Source of the DNA: an uncultured Erythrobacter sp.
Lineage (GTDB): Bacteria > Pseudomonadota > Alphaproteobacteria > Sphingomonadales > Sphingomonadaceae
Direction of reading: 5' to 3'
NCBI GenBank assembly: GCA_947493165.1
Contig: CANLPY010000001.1
Location: forward strand, 1-64,000
DNA length: 64,000 bases
Both the position numbers and the translations under genes were made by a program. Positions 9,419-19,497 of this stretch are shown here, one piece after another. The notes under the pieces are model-generated. The model had not been told where the DNA came from and did not search any database. It saw only the letters and a list, made by a program, of their open reading frames with translations. Every line of letters starts with the position of its first letter. Position 1 is the first letter of the stretch.

Positions 9419-10482
9419 TATGCTTTCACTCCTGCCCCGCGCACTTTGTCCGCGTTTGGATCAAGCGGCCAGCGCGGACGCGCTTTGAAATCCAGCGGAT
9501 CAGATTGTCCGCTATGAAACCGTTCACAACCCGCCCAAGCGATCATCGCGGCATTATCTGTGCACAGCGCCATTGGCGGCGCGGTGAACGTCATTTGGTG
9601 CGTCCTCGCAAAGCCTTCAAGCGCGCTGCGCACGGCTTTGTTTGCAGCGACACCTCCGGCAACGACGAGGGCAGGCGGTGGTTCGACATGACGCAAGGAA
9701 TGGCCGAGCCTGTCCAAGATGCAGTCAATCGCAGCCTGTTGGAAACTCGCTGCGATGTCCTCATCACGGTGCTCACCGCTTTCATAGGCTCGCAAAACTG
9801 CGCTCTTAAGGCCAGCAAATGAGAAATGCGGTTCTTTTGACCCCTTAAGCGGGCGGGGAAGCGGAACCGCGCTCGCGTCGCCAGTCAGCGCGAGGTTCTC
9901 CACCTTAGGCCCGCCGGGATAGCCAAGGCCGAGTATCTTAGCCGTCTTGTCAAACGCCTCGCCCAGTGCATCGTCAATCGTTGTGGCCAAGCGGCGATAT
10001 TTACCGACCCCCTCAACCAGCAAAATCTGGCAATGCCCACCTGATACGAGCAGCAACATGTAGGGGAAAGCGAGGTCAGGATCGGCCAGTCGCGGGGACA
10101 AAGCGTGCCCTTCCAAATGGTTTACCGCGATTAGCGGTTTGCCTAATGCCATTGCCAGTGCTTTGGCGCTGACAAGGCCGACCATGACGCCGCCTATCAA
10201 GCCCGGCCCCGCGGTCGCCGCAATCGCATCGACGTCATCCAGCGCCATGTCAGCATCAGCCATCACCGCTTCTAGCATTGGCGCGAGCCGTTCCGCATGC
10301 GCGCGCGCTGCGATTTCAGGCACGACCCCGCCATAAGGGGCGTGTTCGGCCTCCTGACTGGCGATCCGCTCTGCTATGATTGTACGATCACCGCGCACCA
10401 GCGCCACCGCAGTTTCATCGCAGCTCGATTCAATGCCCAGGATAGTGGGTGTTTCGGGGATGATTGGCGGCATTTCGCTCAT
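9418..10482 (-). CDS. tsaD: tRNA N6-adenosine threonylcarbamoyltransferase
   Basis: This 354-residue protein (formerly Gcp/YgjD) opens with the [11 protein letters not shown] motif. It carries the metal-binding HLEGH, with H122 and H126, plus LLVSGGHCQ and [10 protein letters not shown]. With TsaB, TsaE and TsaC it makes t6A at position 37 of ANN-decoding tRNAs. I placed the start at the ATG at 10482, which has an AAGGA ribosome-binding site, rather than the reading frame's upstream limit at 10518, which would run into hemC on the opposite strand. The gene diverges from hemC with about 45 bases between the starts. It heads the tsaD-gpsA-flippase unit, a common arrangement in alphaproteobacteria. 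Confidence 0.96.
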   Translation of the reverse strand: MSEMPPIIPETPTILGIESSCDETAVALVRGDRTIIAERIASQEAEHAPYGGVVPEIAARAHAERLAPMLEAVMADADMALDDVDAIAATAGPGLIGGVMVGLVSAKALAMALGKPLIAVNHLEGHALSPRLADPDLAFPYMLLLVSGGHCQILLVEGVGKYRRLATTIDDALGEAFDKTAKILGLGYPGGPKVENLALTGDASAVPLPRPLKGSKEPHFSFAGLKSAVLRAYESGEHRDEDIAASFQQAAIDCILDRLGHSLRHVEPPPALVVAGGVAANKAVRSALEGFARTHQMTFTAPPMALCTDNAAMIAWAGCERFHSGQSDPLDFKARPRWPLDPNADKVRGAGVKA

Positions 10483-10526
10483 GCGGCTTTTCCTTAGTCG
10501 CTTAGGTGGGTAGAGCAAGCGCGCCT

Positions 10527-11504
10527 ATGAACCAATCAACGACGCAGCAGCCCGCCACGCCCGCACCAAACGCCATTCGCATGCGTTTGGGAACGCGAGA
10601 GTCTCCATTGGCGATGGCGCAAGCCTATGAGACGCGCGCACGCCTTTGCGCGGCGCACGGATGGAGCGAGGATCGGGTTGAATTGGTGCCCGTAAGTGCC
10701 AGCGGGGATAAGATACAAGATCGGCCTTTGGCAGAGATCGGCGGGAAAGCGCTTTGGACCAAAGAGCTGGACGCGTGGCTTGCCGAGGGGCGCATTGATG
10801 CCGCGGTACACTCGCTGAAAGACGTCGAAACGATCCGGCCAGAGGTGTTCACCATGGCCGCTATTTTGCCGCGTGCGGATAAACGCGATGTGTTGATCGG
10901 TGCGGCCAGCATTGCTGATATTCCAGCCGGTGCAAAAGTGGGCACGAGCGCCCCGCGCCGCGCGTCGCAATTGCTAAACCAACGGCCTGATCTGGAGGTC
11001 GTGATGTTCCGCGGAAATGTCGCGACCCGGCTTGGTAAACTGGAAACGGGAGAGGCCGATGCAACGTTCCTAGCTGCCGCTGGACTTCAGCGCTTGGGCG
11101 AGGAAGCAATCGGCACACCGCTGGAGGCTGATCAATGGATGCCGGCCGCCTCCCAAGGCGCAATTGGAATAGAATGCGCCGTCGCAAATCAGGCGGCAGT
11201 TGCGGCGATTGCTGCAATTGATCACGCGCCCTCACGCGCTGAGGTTTTGGCGGAACGTGCATTGTTAGAAGCGCTAGGCGGAACGTGTCATAGCCCCATC
11301 GCCGTTTTGTGTGAGGCGAAGGGCGGGCAATTATCCATGCGCGCAGCATTGTTTAGCCCGGATGGCTCCGAAATGGTCGAAGGCGATGCCCAATTTGCGA
11401 TTGGTGATGACGCGGCGGCAAAGGCGCTTGCCTCTGATTTGCTCAAGCGCGCAGGTCCAGCGACTAGGCCTCATTTTGGGGTGCTATCGGGCGGTGCGGG
11501 TTGA
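10527..11504 (+). CDS. hemC: hydroxymethylbilane synthase (porphobilinogen deaminase)
   Basis: This 325-residue cytosolic enzyme joins four porphobilinogens into hydroxymethylbilane for heme synthesis. The RLGTRESPLAMAQ opening, the VHSLKD segment and the dipyrromethane-cofactor Cys (C254, in LGGTCHSPIAV) are present. The start ATG at 10527 gives a plausible short N-terminal leader. A GTG 7 codons upstream and an internal ATG just before RLGTRES are alternatives, since no strong ribosome-binding site separates them. hemD follows after 6 bases and a mitofilin-like gene after that, the standard alphaproteobacterial order. Confidence 0.95.
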   Translation: MNQSTTQQPATPAPNAIRMRLGTRESPLAMAQAYETRARLCAAHGWSEDRVELVPVSASGDKIQDRPLAEIGGKALWTKELDAWLAEGRIDAAVHSLKDVETIRPEVFTMAAILPRADKRDVLIGAASIADIPAGAKVGTSAPRRASQLLNQRPDLEVVMFRGNVATRLGKLETGEADATFLAAAGLQRLGEEAIGTPLEADQWMPAASQGAIGIECAVANQAAVAAIAAIDHAPSRAEVLAERALLEALGGTCHSPIAVLCEAKGGQLSMRAALFSPDGSEMVEGDAQFAIGDDAAAKALASDLLKRAGPATRPHFGVLSGGAG

Positions 11505-11510
11505 TCCGTC

Positions 11511-12179
11511 ATGAAAGCAGCGATCATCGCGATCCGTCCAGAGCCGGGGTTGGCATCCACCATCGCGCTTGGGGCTGAGGCGGGTCTGACAATCGAAGGT
11601 AATCCGTTGTCGAAGGCGGAGCCTGTGGCTTGGGATTTGCCTGCCGATGAGGGCATCAATACACTTCTTGCTGGCAGCGCCAATGTGTTTCGCCATGGCG
11701 GCGAAAAATTGCACCGCCTTAAACATTTGCCAGTGCATGCGGTGGGCCAGGCGACGGCGGATGCAGCACGCGATGCTGGCTTTGAGGTCGCGGTCGTGGG
11801 TTCGGGTGGATTGCAGAAATTGCTGGACGCACAAGCAGGTTCATCACACCGCTATTTGCGCCTTGCCGGTGAAGAACGCATCACTCTTGATCCGCCAAAT
11901 GGTGCCAAAATTGCCGAAAAAGTCGTCTACCGGATGCAAAATTTGCCGCTGCAAGGCGCGATTTCGACCCGTGCTATTGTGCTGCTTCACTCTGCCTCAT
12001 CTGCGCAGCATTTCGCCAATGAATGCGACCGTTTAGGGCTTGATCGGATGTGTATATCACTGGCTGCATTGGGCCCGCGCATTTTGGCTGCGGCTGGCCC
12101 TGGCTGGGCAGAGGCGCGCGCTGCGGCTTCCCCCAATGACTCCGAGTTGCTAGTGTTAGCGCACAAGATGTGGCAATAG
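11511..12179 (+). CDS. hemD: uroporphyrinogen-III synthase
   Basis: This 222-residue protein has weak sequence conservation, as usual for HemD, but shows the two-lobed pattern. It includes AVGQATADAARDAGF in the first lobe and the late ISLAALGPRILAAAG segment. It cyclises hydroxymethylbilane with inversion of ring D to give uroporphyrinogen III. The position 6 bases after hemC strongly supports the call. A gap of 55 bases separates it from the downstream mitofilin-like gene. Confidence 0.92.
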   Translation: MKAAIIAIRPEPGLASTIALGAEAGLTIEGNPLSKAEPVAWDLPADEGINTLLAGSANVFRHGGEKLHRLKHLPVHAVGQATADAARDAGFEVAVVGSGGLQKLLDAQAGSSHRYLRLAGEERITLDPPNGAKIAEKVVYRMQNLPLQGAISTRAIVLLHSASSAQHFANECDRLGLDRMCISLAALGPRILAAAGPGWAEARAAASPNDSELLVLAHKMWQ

Positions 12180-12234
12180 GCACGAATATCCACGCGCCTG
12201 GTGGCACGCTAAACGGATCGCAGAACGGACAATA

Positions 12235-13161
12235 ATGGAATCGAAATACGGCAGTCGCCGCAAAAGCGGCTCTTCCAAAGGTGTTTGGTTTGCCGCCTTG
12301 GCAAGTTTTGCAGCAGGCGGTGCGCTGATTGGCTATATCGTCTGGTACAACAGCAATAATGCAGAACCGTCGGCGCTTCCCAGTCAAAGCGAGGCGGTGG
12401 CTGCGGCTGAGCCTTCAGAAACGCCTGAAGCGGAATTGCCCGCGCTGCCTTCGCCAACCGGTGAGGCAACCGAAGCGGCCATTGAAGAGCAGGTTGAAGC
12501 GGTCGAAGGGCTCGCTGAGCAACAAGGCGGTCTCGATCAACGTCTTGCTGCGGCTGAACAGCGTTTGGCGCGGCTCGACCTTCAAGCGCAGGCAGCAGCA
12601 GGCAATGCAGCGCGCGCGGAAGGTTTGCTGATCGCTTTTGCAACTCGGCGCGCCATTGAACGCGGTGCTGAACTTGGGTTCCTAGCGGATCAGTTGCGCC
12701 TGCGGTTTGGCGACAACTGGCCCAACGCGGTGCGTACGGTCATTACGTTTTCACGCAGGCCTATTACGATTGATCAATTGCTTGCGCGATTGGAGGGTCT
12801 AGGGCCTGATTTGGCTGAAGGCGATGAAGTGGCGTCTTGGGCGGATATCCGCCGTGAGATCGGTGAAATGTTTGTGATCCGCCGTGAAGATACGCCTTCT
12901 CCTCAGCCCGAACGCCGTCTGGACCGGGCGAAGCTGTTTTTGCAAAGTGGACGCGTGGATGCGGCCATCGCAGAGGTTCAGAACCTACCCGGCGCATCAA
13001 GCGCGGAAAACTGGATTGCGGACGCAACTCGGTTCAGCAATGCGATGGACGCGCTGCAGACGCTTGAGACCGCCGCTGTCCTCGAACCGCGACGTCTTCG
13101 TGACGGAGCAGGCAATGCGGTCGAGCAACTGAGCCCGGTTGAAGCAACCAGCGAAGATTAA
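12235..13161 (+). CDS. Mic60/mitofilin-like inner-membrane protein
   Basis: This 308-residue protein has a basic N-terminus and one transmembrane helix (about residues 17-38). A Pro/Ala/Glu-rich linker follows, then a predicted coiled coil (about 80-130, with heptad-like AEQRLARLDLQAQAA). The helical C-terminal region contains RLDRAKLFLQSGRVDAAIAE and NLPGA, the pattern of the mitofilin C-terminal domain. In alphaproteobacteria such proteins are the bacterial counterpart of mitochondrial Mic60, shape intracytoplasmic membranes where studied, and are typically encoded next to hemD. Here it is third in the hemC-hemD cluster. Identification is by architecture and context; the membrane-shaping role is inferred from the family. 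Confidence 0.8.
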   Translation: MESKYGSRRKSGSSKGVWFAALASFAAGGALIGYIVWYNSNNAEPSALPSQSEAVAAAEPSETPEAELPALPSPTGEATEAAIEEQVEAVEGLAEQQGGLDQRLAAAEQRLARLDLQAQAAAGNAARAEGLLIAFATRRAIERGAELGFLADQLRLRFGDNWPNAVRTVITFSRRPITIDQLLARLEGLGPDLAEGDEVASWADIRREIGEMFVIRREDTPSPQPERRLDRAKLFLQSGRVDAAIAEVQNLPGASSAENWIADATRFSNAMDALQTLETAAVLEPRRLRDGAGNAVEQLSPVEATSED

Positions 13162-13202
13162 GTCGTTTCAGGTTGGACGCGAAGCAAATTCCGACCGCGC
13201 GT

Positions 13203-14420
13203 TTATGCCCGCAAAAGTTCTGGCAAATCGCCAGAGACGCCGCGTGCTTCGTCCATAAACCAATGTTTGAGCGCGCCGGAACGCTGGACTGCGCCCATGC
13301 CAACTCGCCGCACGGCAGATGCTGTTTTGCCTTTTACGCCGAATAGCCGTGTCAGTGTATCCGTCGCGCCGGCCACCATAAAGGCATCAAGTCCGCGCCA
13401 ATTTTCATAACGCATAAGCAATTGATAGTCGCCCGGATCAAGGCCGATCCGCCTGCCTTCCTCAATCACTTCGACCAAGGTTGCAGCATCCCGCAGGCCA
13501 AGGTTCAGCCCCTGTCCAGCGATCGGGTGAATACCGTGCGCAGCATCACCAACCAGAGCCAATCGCTCTGCGGTAATTTTGGCGGTGTGGTGGAACCCGA
13601 GCGGCCAAGATGAGCGTGCACCCACACTTGTCACAGCGCCGTAGATGCCGCCCATACGTTTTTCGACTTCGGCCAAGAATGCACGATCACCCAATTTGGT
13701 GACACCCGCACCGTCCTGTTCGCCAACGGTCCAAACAAGCGATGAGCGATGACGACCCTGTTCGTCATCAAGCATCGGCAGAAGCGCAAACGGCCCGGCA
13801 GGGTAGAAGATTTCCCACGCGATATTCTCGTGCGGTTTTTCATGAGTAAGCCCAGCGATCACTGCACGATGGCTGTAATCCCAGTTTGCGACCACAAGGC
13901 CCGATTCCTTGCGCGTCGGCGATTGACGGCCCTCGGCGGCAACCATAAGCCGCGCATTTAACTTTTGGCCGTCAGCCAATATCGCGGCGACCCCATATGC
14001 GCTGCGATGGCGTTCAGTTACTTCGGCCTTGGACACCCAGTTGATCAGCGGCTCTTTGGCGGCCGCTTCGAACATGGCGAGGCGAAGGCGGCGATTAGGG
14101 AACATCCGGCCAAGCGAGCCTTCATGCTCTTCAGGCTGAAAGTCGATCCGTCCCGGCTTTTGCTGATCAGTGACAGCGATCTTTGCGATCGGGCAGGCGA
14201 ATGCCTCAAGGCTTTCGGTCAACCCGATATTGCGAAACAGGTTCCAACTTGCGGTTGAAATCGCAGTTGCGCGGTCATCAAACCCTTCGGCTGTCAATTC
14301 AGCGGGGTCAGCGCGGTCGATCACGTGGCTGGTGAAGCCTTTGCGTGCTGCGGTAAGAGCCAGCGTCATGCCGACCAATCCACCGCCCAAAATCAACAGG
14401 TCGCGTGTCTCTTCACTCAT
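13203..14420 (-). CDS. UbiH/UbiF/COQ6-family FAD-dependent hydroxylase
   Basis: This 405-residue flavoprotein monooxygenase has the dinucleotide-binding GGGLVG motif at residues 12-17 and the second FAD motif ALVGDAAHGIHPIAGQGLNLGL near the C-terminal third, the signature of the ubiquinone-biosynthesis hydroxylases. It would hydroxylate the ring of a ubiquinone precursor at the inner membrane; which ring position cannot be read from the sequence. The ATG at 14420 is preferred over a TTG seven codons upstream. The gene converges on the mitofilin-like gene and diverges from dsbD, whose start lies about 90 bases away. Confidence 0.9.
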   Translation of the reverse strand: MSEETRDLLILGGGLVGMTLALTAARKGFTSHVIDRADPAELTAEGFDDRATAISTASWNLFRNIGLTESLEAFACPIAKIAVTDQQKPGRIDFQPEEHEGSLGRMFPNRRLRLAMFEAAAKEPLINWVSKAEVTERHRSAYGVAAILADGQKLNARLMVAAEGRQSPTRKESGLVVANWDYSHRAVIAGLTHEKPHENIAWEIFYPAGPFALLPMLDDEQGRHRSSLVWTVGEQDGAGVTKLGDRAFLAEVEKRMGGIYGAVTSVGARSSWPLGFHHTAKITAERLALVGDAAHGIHPIAGQGLNLGLRDAATLVEVIEEGRRIGLDPGDYQLLMRYENWRGLDAFMVAGATDTLTRLFGVKGKTASAVRRVGMGAVQRSGALKHWFMDEARGVSGDLPELLRA

Positions 14421-14507
14421 ATTCTCAACTGCCTTGTGCAACCTTATTCGCGCCGATTGCGAATACTCCCTAGCGCTCCTAAAGGTTTGGTCGTGATAGA
14501 GGCAAGA

Positions 14508-16595
14508 ATGTTCCGCTCTGCAAAGCTATGGTTTGTTGCATCCGCGCTTGCGCTGTCAGCAATGATGGGAGCGTTTGCGCCCGCTTCTGCTCAAGACATC
14601 GCACCGGAAATTCCCATCCAAGAGGTGTTCGGCGACGACAACATCTCCGTTGAATTGCGCGCGGATGGCATGCCAGTCGCGGGTGAGGAGTGGCTGCTAG
14701 CGCTACGATTTTCGCCTGATACGTCTAGCGGAGAGGAGTGGCACGGATACTGGTCCAATCCTGGCGATGCGGGGCAGGGGATGGATCTGCGGCTGAACCT
14801 GCCTGAAGCCTGGGAAATGGGCGAACCGCTCTATCCCGTTCCGCAAAGGTTCGTGCAGGAGCTGGAGTCCGGCGACCTGATGAACCACATTTACAAGGGC
14901 GCTTTTACGGTTCTGGTCCCAGTCAAAGTGGGGGCAAATGTCGACAACACGACGCGAACTCCCGTAACTGGATTCGTGCAATATTTGGCGTGCACAGATG
15001 AGATCTGCGTGCCGCAGGACGCCGTTCTGCGAGAGACGCAAGGTGGAGATTTTGCTCGCTGGCAGGCTGAAATTGCACCGCTGCTTGATGCGCAAGCGAG
15101 TTTTGCAATTGTTGGCACTACCCTCAGGATCGCGGTTCCACTCCCAGCAGAAGTGGAGCTGACCGACCCCCATGTTTTCGTCGGTAATGAGCGGCTGGTG
15201 ATGTATGCTGATCCCCAGCAATTTCGCCGGGATGCAGACAGTCTCAGCGTCGAAATCCCTTTATCGGACTGGGTGAATGAAGGGGAGCCAGATGCTGTTA
15301 GTGGCATCCTTTCATTCGGCGATGGCGCAGGCGTGCGTTTTGAAGCAAGCGAAGGCGAGGTCGCTTTCTCAGGTGAGAAAGTGGCGACGTTAGCCGCGCC
15401 AGCCACGCCGCCTTTATGGACCTTGATCCTCGGCGCGCTGGTGGGCGGTCTGATCCTCAATATCATGCCCTGCGTCTTTCCGATCCTTAGCCTCAAAGCG
15501 ATTTCACTGGCACGGGCCGGAGAGAGCGAAGCACAAGCTCGTAGCGAGGGGCTGGCATACACCGCTGGAGTGGTGCTCGCATGTGTGGCGCTTGGCGGCT
15601 TGATGCTGGCATTGCGCGCAGCGGGCGAGCAAGTTGGCTGGGCTTTCCAATTGCAAAGCCCCGGCGTGGTCATTGCCTTGTTGGTGCTTGCCAGCGTTAT
15701 CACCGCGAATTTTGCCGGGCTGTTTGAATTGCCCAGTATTGATACGGGCGAAAGCCACGGACGCGGAGCGTTCGCCACCGGGATACTAGCAGCCATCGCC
15801 GCGACTCCATGCACCGGACCATTTATGGCGGCCGCACTGGGTGCGGCTCTGCTGCTTCCAGTGCCGCAAGCTTTGATCCTTTTTGGTACACTTGGCCTTG
15901 GGCTTGCGCTGCCATTTTTGTTAATCGGGTTTGTCCCAGCCGTTCGGCGGATGCTGCCTAAGCCGGGGCTATGGATGGAGCGGTTTCGACGTATCATGGC
16001 GATCCCAATGGGGCTGACAGCGCTCGCGCTGATTTGGCTCATCGTGCAACTTGGCGGGCGCGGTTTCGCGATGTTTGCATTGGTGATGGTGTTTGGCGTG
16101 ATCCTAGCGCTCGCCGTGGTCGGCAAACTGCAAAATGCTGGCAAAATGGCGTGGCCGGCATTCGGTTTGATCGCAGCACCCTTCCTGATCTTCGGCGCTT
16201 TTGCATTGCCGGCCAGTTACACCGTCCAGACGGCCGACTTGTCAAAATCGCTGCTGAATCCGCGGGCTTTCAGCAATGCTGCTTTGGCTGAAGCGCGCGC
16301 TACAGGGCAACCTGTGTTCGTCTGGTTTACTGCTGATTGGTGCGTGACCTGCAAAGTGAATGAAAGTGTCGCGATTGAGCGCGAGGTGACGGCCAACGCC
16401 TTCAAGGAAGCCGGTGTTATCGCATTGGTTGGCGATTGGACCCAACGCGACGAAGAGATCACCATGTTTTTAAGCGAACAGGGCGCGGCGGGCGTTCCGC
16501 TATACCTGTGGTATGAGCCGGGCGAAGATGCGGAGCAACTGCCCCAAGTTCTGACGCCCGATATGCTTATTCAGCGGGCTCAGGCTCGCCGATAA
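14508..16595 (+). CDS. dsbD: thiol:disulfide interchange protein DsbD (cytoplasm-to-periplasm reductant transporter)
   Basis: This 695-residue protein has the full three-part layout. A signal peptide (about 1-28, ending ASAQ) leads into a periplasmic N-terminal domain with a Cys pair in YLACTDEICVP. Next is an eight-helix membrane domain with the redox cysteines in NIMPCVFPIL and ATPCTGPFM. The C-terminal thioredoxin domain has W611-C612-V-T-C615. It moves electrons from cytoplasmic thioredoxin to periplasmic thiol proteins. The ATG at 14508 has AGAGG upstream and precedes a clean signal peptide; the reading frame stays open further upstream but that part overlaps the opposing hydroxylase gene. 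Its 3' end overlaps the convergent lipoprotein gene by 29 bases. Confidence 0.95.
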   Translation: MFRSAKLWFVASALALSAMMGAFAPASAQDIAPEIPIQEVFGDDNISVELRADGMPVAGEEWLLALRFSPDTSSGEEWHGYWSNPGDAGQGMDLRLNLPEAWEMGEPLYPVPQRFVQELESGDLMNHIYKGAFTVLVPVKVGANVDNTTRTPVTGFVQYLACTDEICVPQDAVLRETQGGDFARWQAEIAPLLDAQASFAIVGTTLRIAVPLPAEVELTDPHVFVGNERLVMYADPQQFRRDADSLSVEIPLSDWVNEGEPDAVSGILSFGDGAGVRFEASEGEVAFSGEKVATLAAPATPPLWTLILGALVGGLILNIMPCVFPILSLKAISLARAGESEAQARSEGLAYTAGVVLACVALGGLMLALRAAGEQVGWAFQLQSPGVVIALLVLASVITANFAGLFELPSIDTGESHGRGAFATGILAAIAATPCTGPFMAAALGAALLLPVPQALILFGTLGLGLALPFLLIGFVPAVRRMLPKPGLWMERFRRIMAIPMGLTALALIWLIVQLGGRGFAMFALVMVFGVILALAVVGKLQNAGKMAWPAFGLIAAPFLIFGAFALPASYTVQTADLSKSLLNPRAFSNAALAEARATGQPVFVWFTADWCVTCKVNESVAIEREVTANAFKEAGVIALVGDWTQRDEEITMFLSEQGAAGVPLYLWYEPGEDAEQLPQVLTPDMLIQRAQARR

Positions 16596-17175
16596 TCTCT
16601 TCGTTTGTGCCTAGACCCGCTGCGGCCTCGCTTTCAAACTCTGGAACGCCTTCAATTTTGCCGCCGCGGCAGCCAACCACCAGATCGCGCACCAATTGAC
16701 TGGGGTTTAGCGTGACCATACCGGCTCCGGGCACGGTCAAAGTAAGCTCTCGCAGACCGGTGAGCGGTTCCCAGTCATTGTCGCTTGCCGGATCTTCGCC
16801 TTGCCAAACGAACGCGCCGTTCACTTTGCTTGCGTCCACCTTCATGCGCCCGATGTGACCATTACCAACGAATGCCAATATCGCGCCTGAGCCTTCATCA
16901 GCAGGAGCAAAGCGAGTGACTTTTAGCGTAGTTTCAGGGCCTTCATCTTGGCAAGCGAGCGCGACCAGAGGCGGTTCGCCGGGAATGCCATAGATGATCC
17001 GCCACGGCGTGGCGCTTGCGGCCCAAATCGCGCCTTCGGTGTCGGGGGAGTCGATCGGCTCGGACGGGCCTGTCGGCGTGTCCTGCGGCATCTCTCGTGC
17101 CATATCGGCATCGGTTGGCGGGGGCTTGCAGGCGGTGAGGGCTGCCACTGCAGCCAAAGCAAAAGTTAGCCTCAT
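16567..17175 (-). CDS. hypothetical lipoprotein
   Basis: This 202-residue protein has a lipoprotein signal with lipobox LTAC, giving an N-terminal lipidated Cys at residue 16. A short acidic Pro-rich linker precedes a globular region (about 45-180) with alternating beta-like segments, including two further Cys residues (ALACQDE and VVGCRGG) that could form a disulfide. I do not recognise the family. The gene starts inside the uvrB stop (ATGA overlap), so it is co-translated with uvrB. Its tail overlaps the convergent dsbD by 29 bases. The mature protein would be envelope-exposed. Confidence 0.75.
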   Translation of the reverse strand: MRLTFALAAVAALTACKPPPTDADMAREMPQDTPTGPSEPIDSPDTEGAIWAASATPWRIIYGIPGEPPLVALACQDEGPETTLKVTRFAPADEGSGAILAFVGNGHIGRMKVDASKVNGAFVWQGEDPASDNDWEPLTGLRELTLTVPGAGMVTLNPSQLVRDLVVGCRGGKIEGVPEFESEAAAGLGTNEEIIGEPEPAE

Positions 17176-19379
17176 GGCTTTCCGCCCATGAATTTCGTCC
17201 GCTTTTTGCCATAGCGGGTTTTGCGCGTGCCGGGACGTCCGGCGTCCGATCTGCCAACCTTGGGCGCCTTTTTCTCACCATCAGGCAGGCCAAGCTCGTC
17301 GTTTTCGAGCCTGCGGATTTCGTCGCGCAAGCGGCCTGCTTCCTCAAATTCCAAGTTCGCAGCGGCGTCGCGCATCCGTTTTTCAAGGTCCTCAATGTAT
17401 GCGCGCAGATTGTGGCCGACAAGATTGTTGACCTCTTCATCGCCTGTGTCGACCGTTACCCCGTCTTGCGCGGCAGAGTGCGCGACAATGTCGGCGATGT
17501 CGCGCTTGATCGTTTGCGGCGTGATGCCGTGCTCTTCGTTGTAGGCACGCTGTTTTTCGCGCCGTCGATCGGTTTCCGCCATTGCGCGCTCCATGCTTCC
17601 CGTAATCCGGTCAGCATAGAGAATAACCTTGCCATCCACGTTCCGCGCGGCGCGCCCGATTGTCTGGATCAGTGAAGTTTCGCTGCGCAGGAAGCCTTCC
17701 TTATCCGCATCCAAAATCGCCACCAATCCGCACTCAGGAATGTCGAGTCCCTCGCGCAGCAAGTTGATACCGATCAGCACATCATAAACGCCAAGGCGCA
17801 GATCGCGGATCAGCTCTATGCGCTCCAGCGTCTCAACATCGGAGTGCATATAGCGAACGCGCACACCCGCTTCATGCATGAACTCTGTAAGGTCTTCCGC
17901 CATTCGCTTGGTCAGCGTGGTTACGAGCGTTCGGTAGCCTGTCTTGGCGGTCGCAAGACATTCTTGAATGCAGTCCTGCACCTGATCTTCAACCGGGCGG
18001 ATTTCGACCGGTGGGTCAATCAGACCAGTTGGACGGATGACTTGTTCGGCAAACACGCCGCCGGTTTGTTCCATTTCCCAGCCGCCTGGCGTTGCCGACA
18101 CAGCGAATGTCTGCGGACGCATCGCGTCCCATTCGTTGAAGCGCAAGGGGCGGTTGTCGATGCAGCTCGGCAAGCGGAAGCCGTGTTCGGCCAGTGTGAT
18201 CTTGCGGCGGTGATCGCCTTTCGACATCGCGCCGATTTGCGGCACGGTCTGGTGGCTCTCATCGACAAACAGCAGCGCGTTTTCTGGCAGATATTCAAAC
18301 AAGGTGGGCGGCGGCTCACCCGGCAGGCGTCCGGTTAGGAAGCGGGAATAGTTCTCAATCCCAGCGCAGCTGCCGGTGGCGGCGATCATCTCAAGGTCGA
18401 AATTGGTGCGCTGCTCCAGCCGCTGCGCTTCGAGCAATCGCCCCTCTTCTTGCAGCTCTTTGAGGCGGTGCTCCAGCTCAAATTTGATTGCCGCTGCGGC
18501 CTGTTTCATGGTCGGGCCGGGCGTCACATAGTGCGAGTTTGCGTAGACGCGCACCTTATCGAGGTTTGCACCTTTCTTGCCCGTCAGCGGGTCGAATTCA
18601 GCGATCTCTTCGATCTCATCACCAAAGAAGCTGATGCGCCATGCCATGTCTTCATAGTGCGAAGGATAAAGCTCCAGATTGTCACCGCGGACACGAAAGG
18701 TGCCGCGCTGAAAGGCGGCATCATTGCGTTTGTACTGGAGGGCGACAAGCTTACGGATCAACTCTCGCTGGTCGACGGTCTCATCCTTCTTGATGTCGAA
18801 GATCATCGCCGAATAAGTCTCGACCGATCCGATACCATAGAGGCAGGAGACCGAGGCGACGATGATCACATCGTCACGTTCCAGCAGTGCGCGCGTGGCC
18901 GAATGCCGCATCCGATCAATGGCCTCGTTAACGCTCGATTCCTTCTCGATGTAGGTGTCAGAGCGCGGTACGTAGGCTTCGGGTTGGTAGTAGTCGTAAT
19001 AGGATACGAAGTACTCAACCGCATTCTCAGGAAAAAAGCTTTTGAACTCGCCATAAAGTTGCGCGGCGAGGATCTTGTTGGGAGCTAGTATCAGGGCAGG
19101 GCGCTGTGTCTGTTCGATCACCTTGGCCATAGTGAAGGTCTTACCAGAACCCGTCACACCTAGCAGCGTTTGCGTTTTTTCGTCGGCGTCGATGCCCGCA
19201 ACCAGCTCCGCAATGGCGGTTGGCTGGTCGCCAGCAGGCTCATAATCCGAGATTAACTTGAAGGCGCGCCCGCCATCGCTTTTTTCAGGCCGATTGGGGC
19301 GGTGCGGAGTGAATTCTCCTGATGTGTCGGGCTCTTCCAGCCCGCGGCGAATGATAAGACCTTGGTCGAGTTCGGACAT
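17172..19379 (-). CDS. uvrB: excinuclease ABC subunit B
   Basis: This 735-residue protein is longer than the roughly 670 typical of E. coli, because of an N-terminal extension of about 35 residues and a basic C-terminal tail rich in Lys/Arg/Gly. It has Walker A GVTGSGKT, the damage-probing beta-hairpin [12 protein letters not shown], helicase motifs including IGRAARN, and the C-terminal UVR/UvrC-binding helix pair around [19 protein letters not shown]. It loads onto DNA lesions with UvrA and recruits UvrC in nucleotide excision repair. A lipoprotein gene is translationally coupled downstream. The gene diverges from the DUF3617 lipoprotein gene. Confidence 0.97.
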   Translation of the reverse strand: MSELDQGLIIRRGLEEPDTSGEFTPHRPNRPEKSDGGRAFKLISDYEPAGDQPTAIAELVAGIDADEKTQTLLGVTGSGKTFTMAKVIEQTQRPALILAPNKILAAQLYGEFKSFFPENAVEYFVSYYDYYQPEAYVPRSDTYIEKESSVNEAIDRMRHSATRALLERDDVIIVASVSCLYGIGSVETYSAMIFDIKKDETVDQRELIRKLVALQYKRNDAAFQRGTFRVRGDNLELYPSHYEDMAWRISFFGDEIEEIAEFDPLTGKKGANLDKVRVYANSHYVTPGPTMKQAAAAIKFELEHRLKELQEEGRLLEAQRLEQRTNFDLEMIAATGSCAGIENYSRFLTGRLPGEPPPTLFEYLPENALLFVDESHQTVPQIGAMSKGDHRRKITLAEHGFRLPSCIDNRPLRFNEWDAMRPQTFAVSATPGGWEMEQTGGVFAEQVIRPTGLIDPPVEIRPVEDQVQDCIQECLATAKTGYRTLVTTLTKRMAEDLTEFMHEAGVRVRYMHSDVETLERIELIRDLRLGVYDVLIGINLLREGLDIPECGLVAILDADKEGFLRSETSLIQTIGRAARNVDGKVILYADRITGSMERAMAETDRRREKQRAYNEEHGITPQTIKRDIADIVAHSAAQDGVTVDTGDEEVNNLVGHNLRAYIEDLEKRMRDAAANLEFEEAGRLRDEIRRLENDELGLPDGEKKAPKVGRSDAGRPGTRKTRYGKKRTKFMGGKP

Positions 19380-19497
19380 GGGCCTTCATATGCGGTGCGT
19401 TGTCCCACTTGTGAAGTGGGCGCTGCAAGGATACTCCTGTCCTATACACCGGCGATGGCAGCAAAGCGCTTACTACGCCTTTATTGGAGGGAATTTG

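Noticed and set aside
14891..16144. 417-codon minus-strand ORF inside dsbD
   Set aside because: Antisense to the membrane domain of DsbD; the Pro/Ser/Thr-rich translation is an artefact of reading GC-rich codons backwards.
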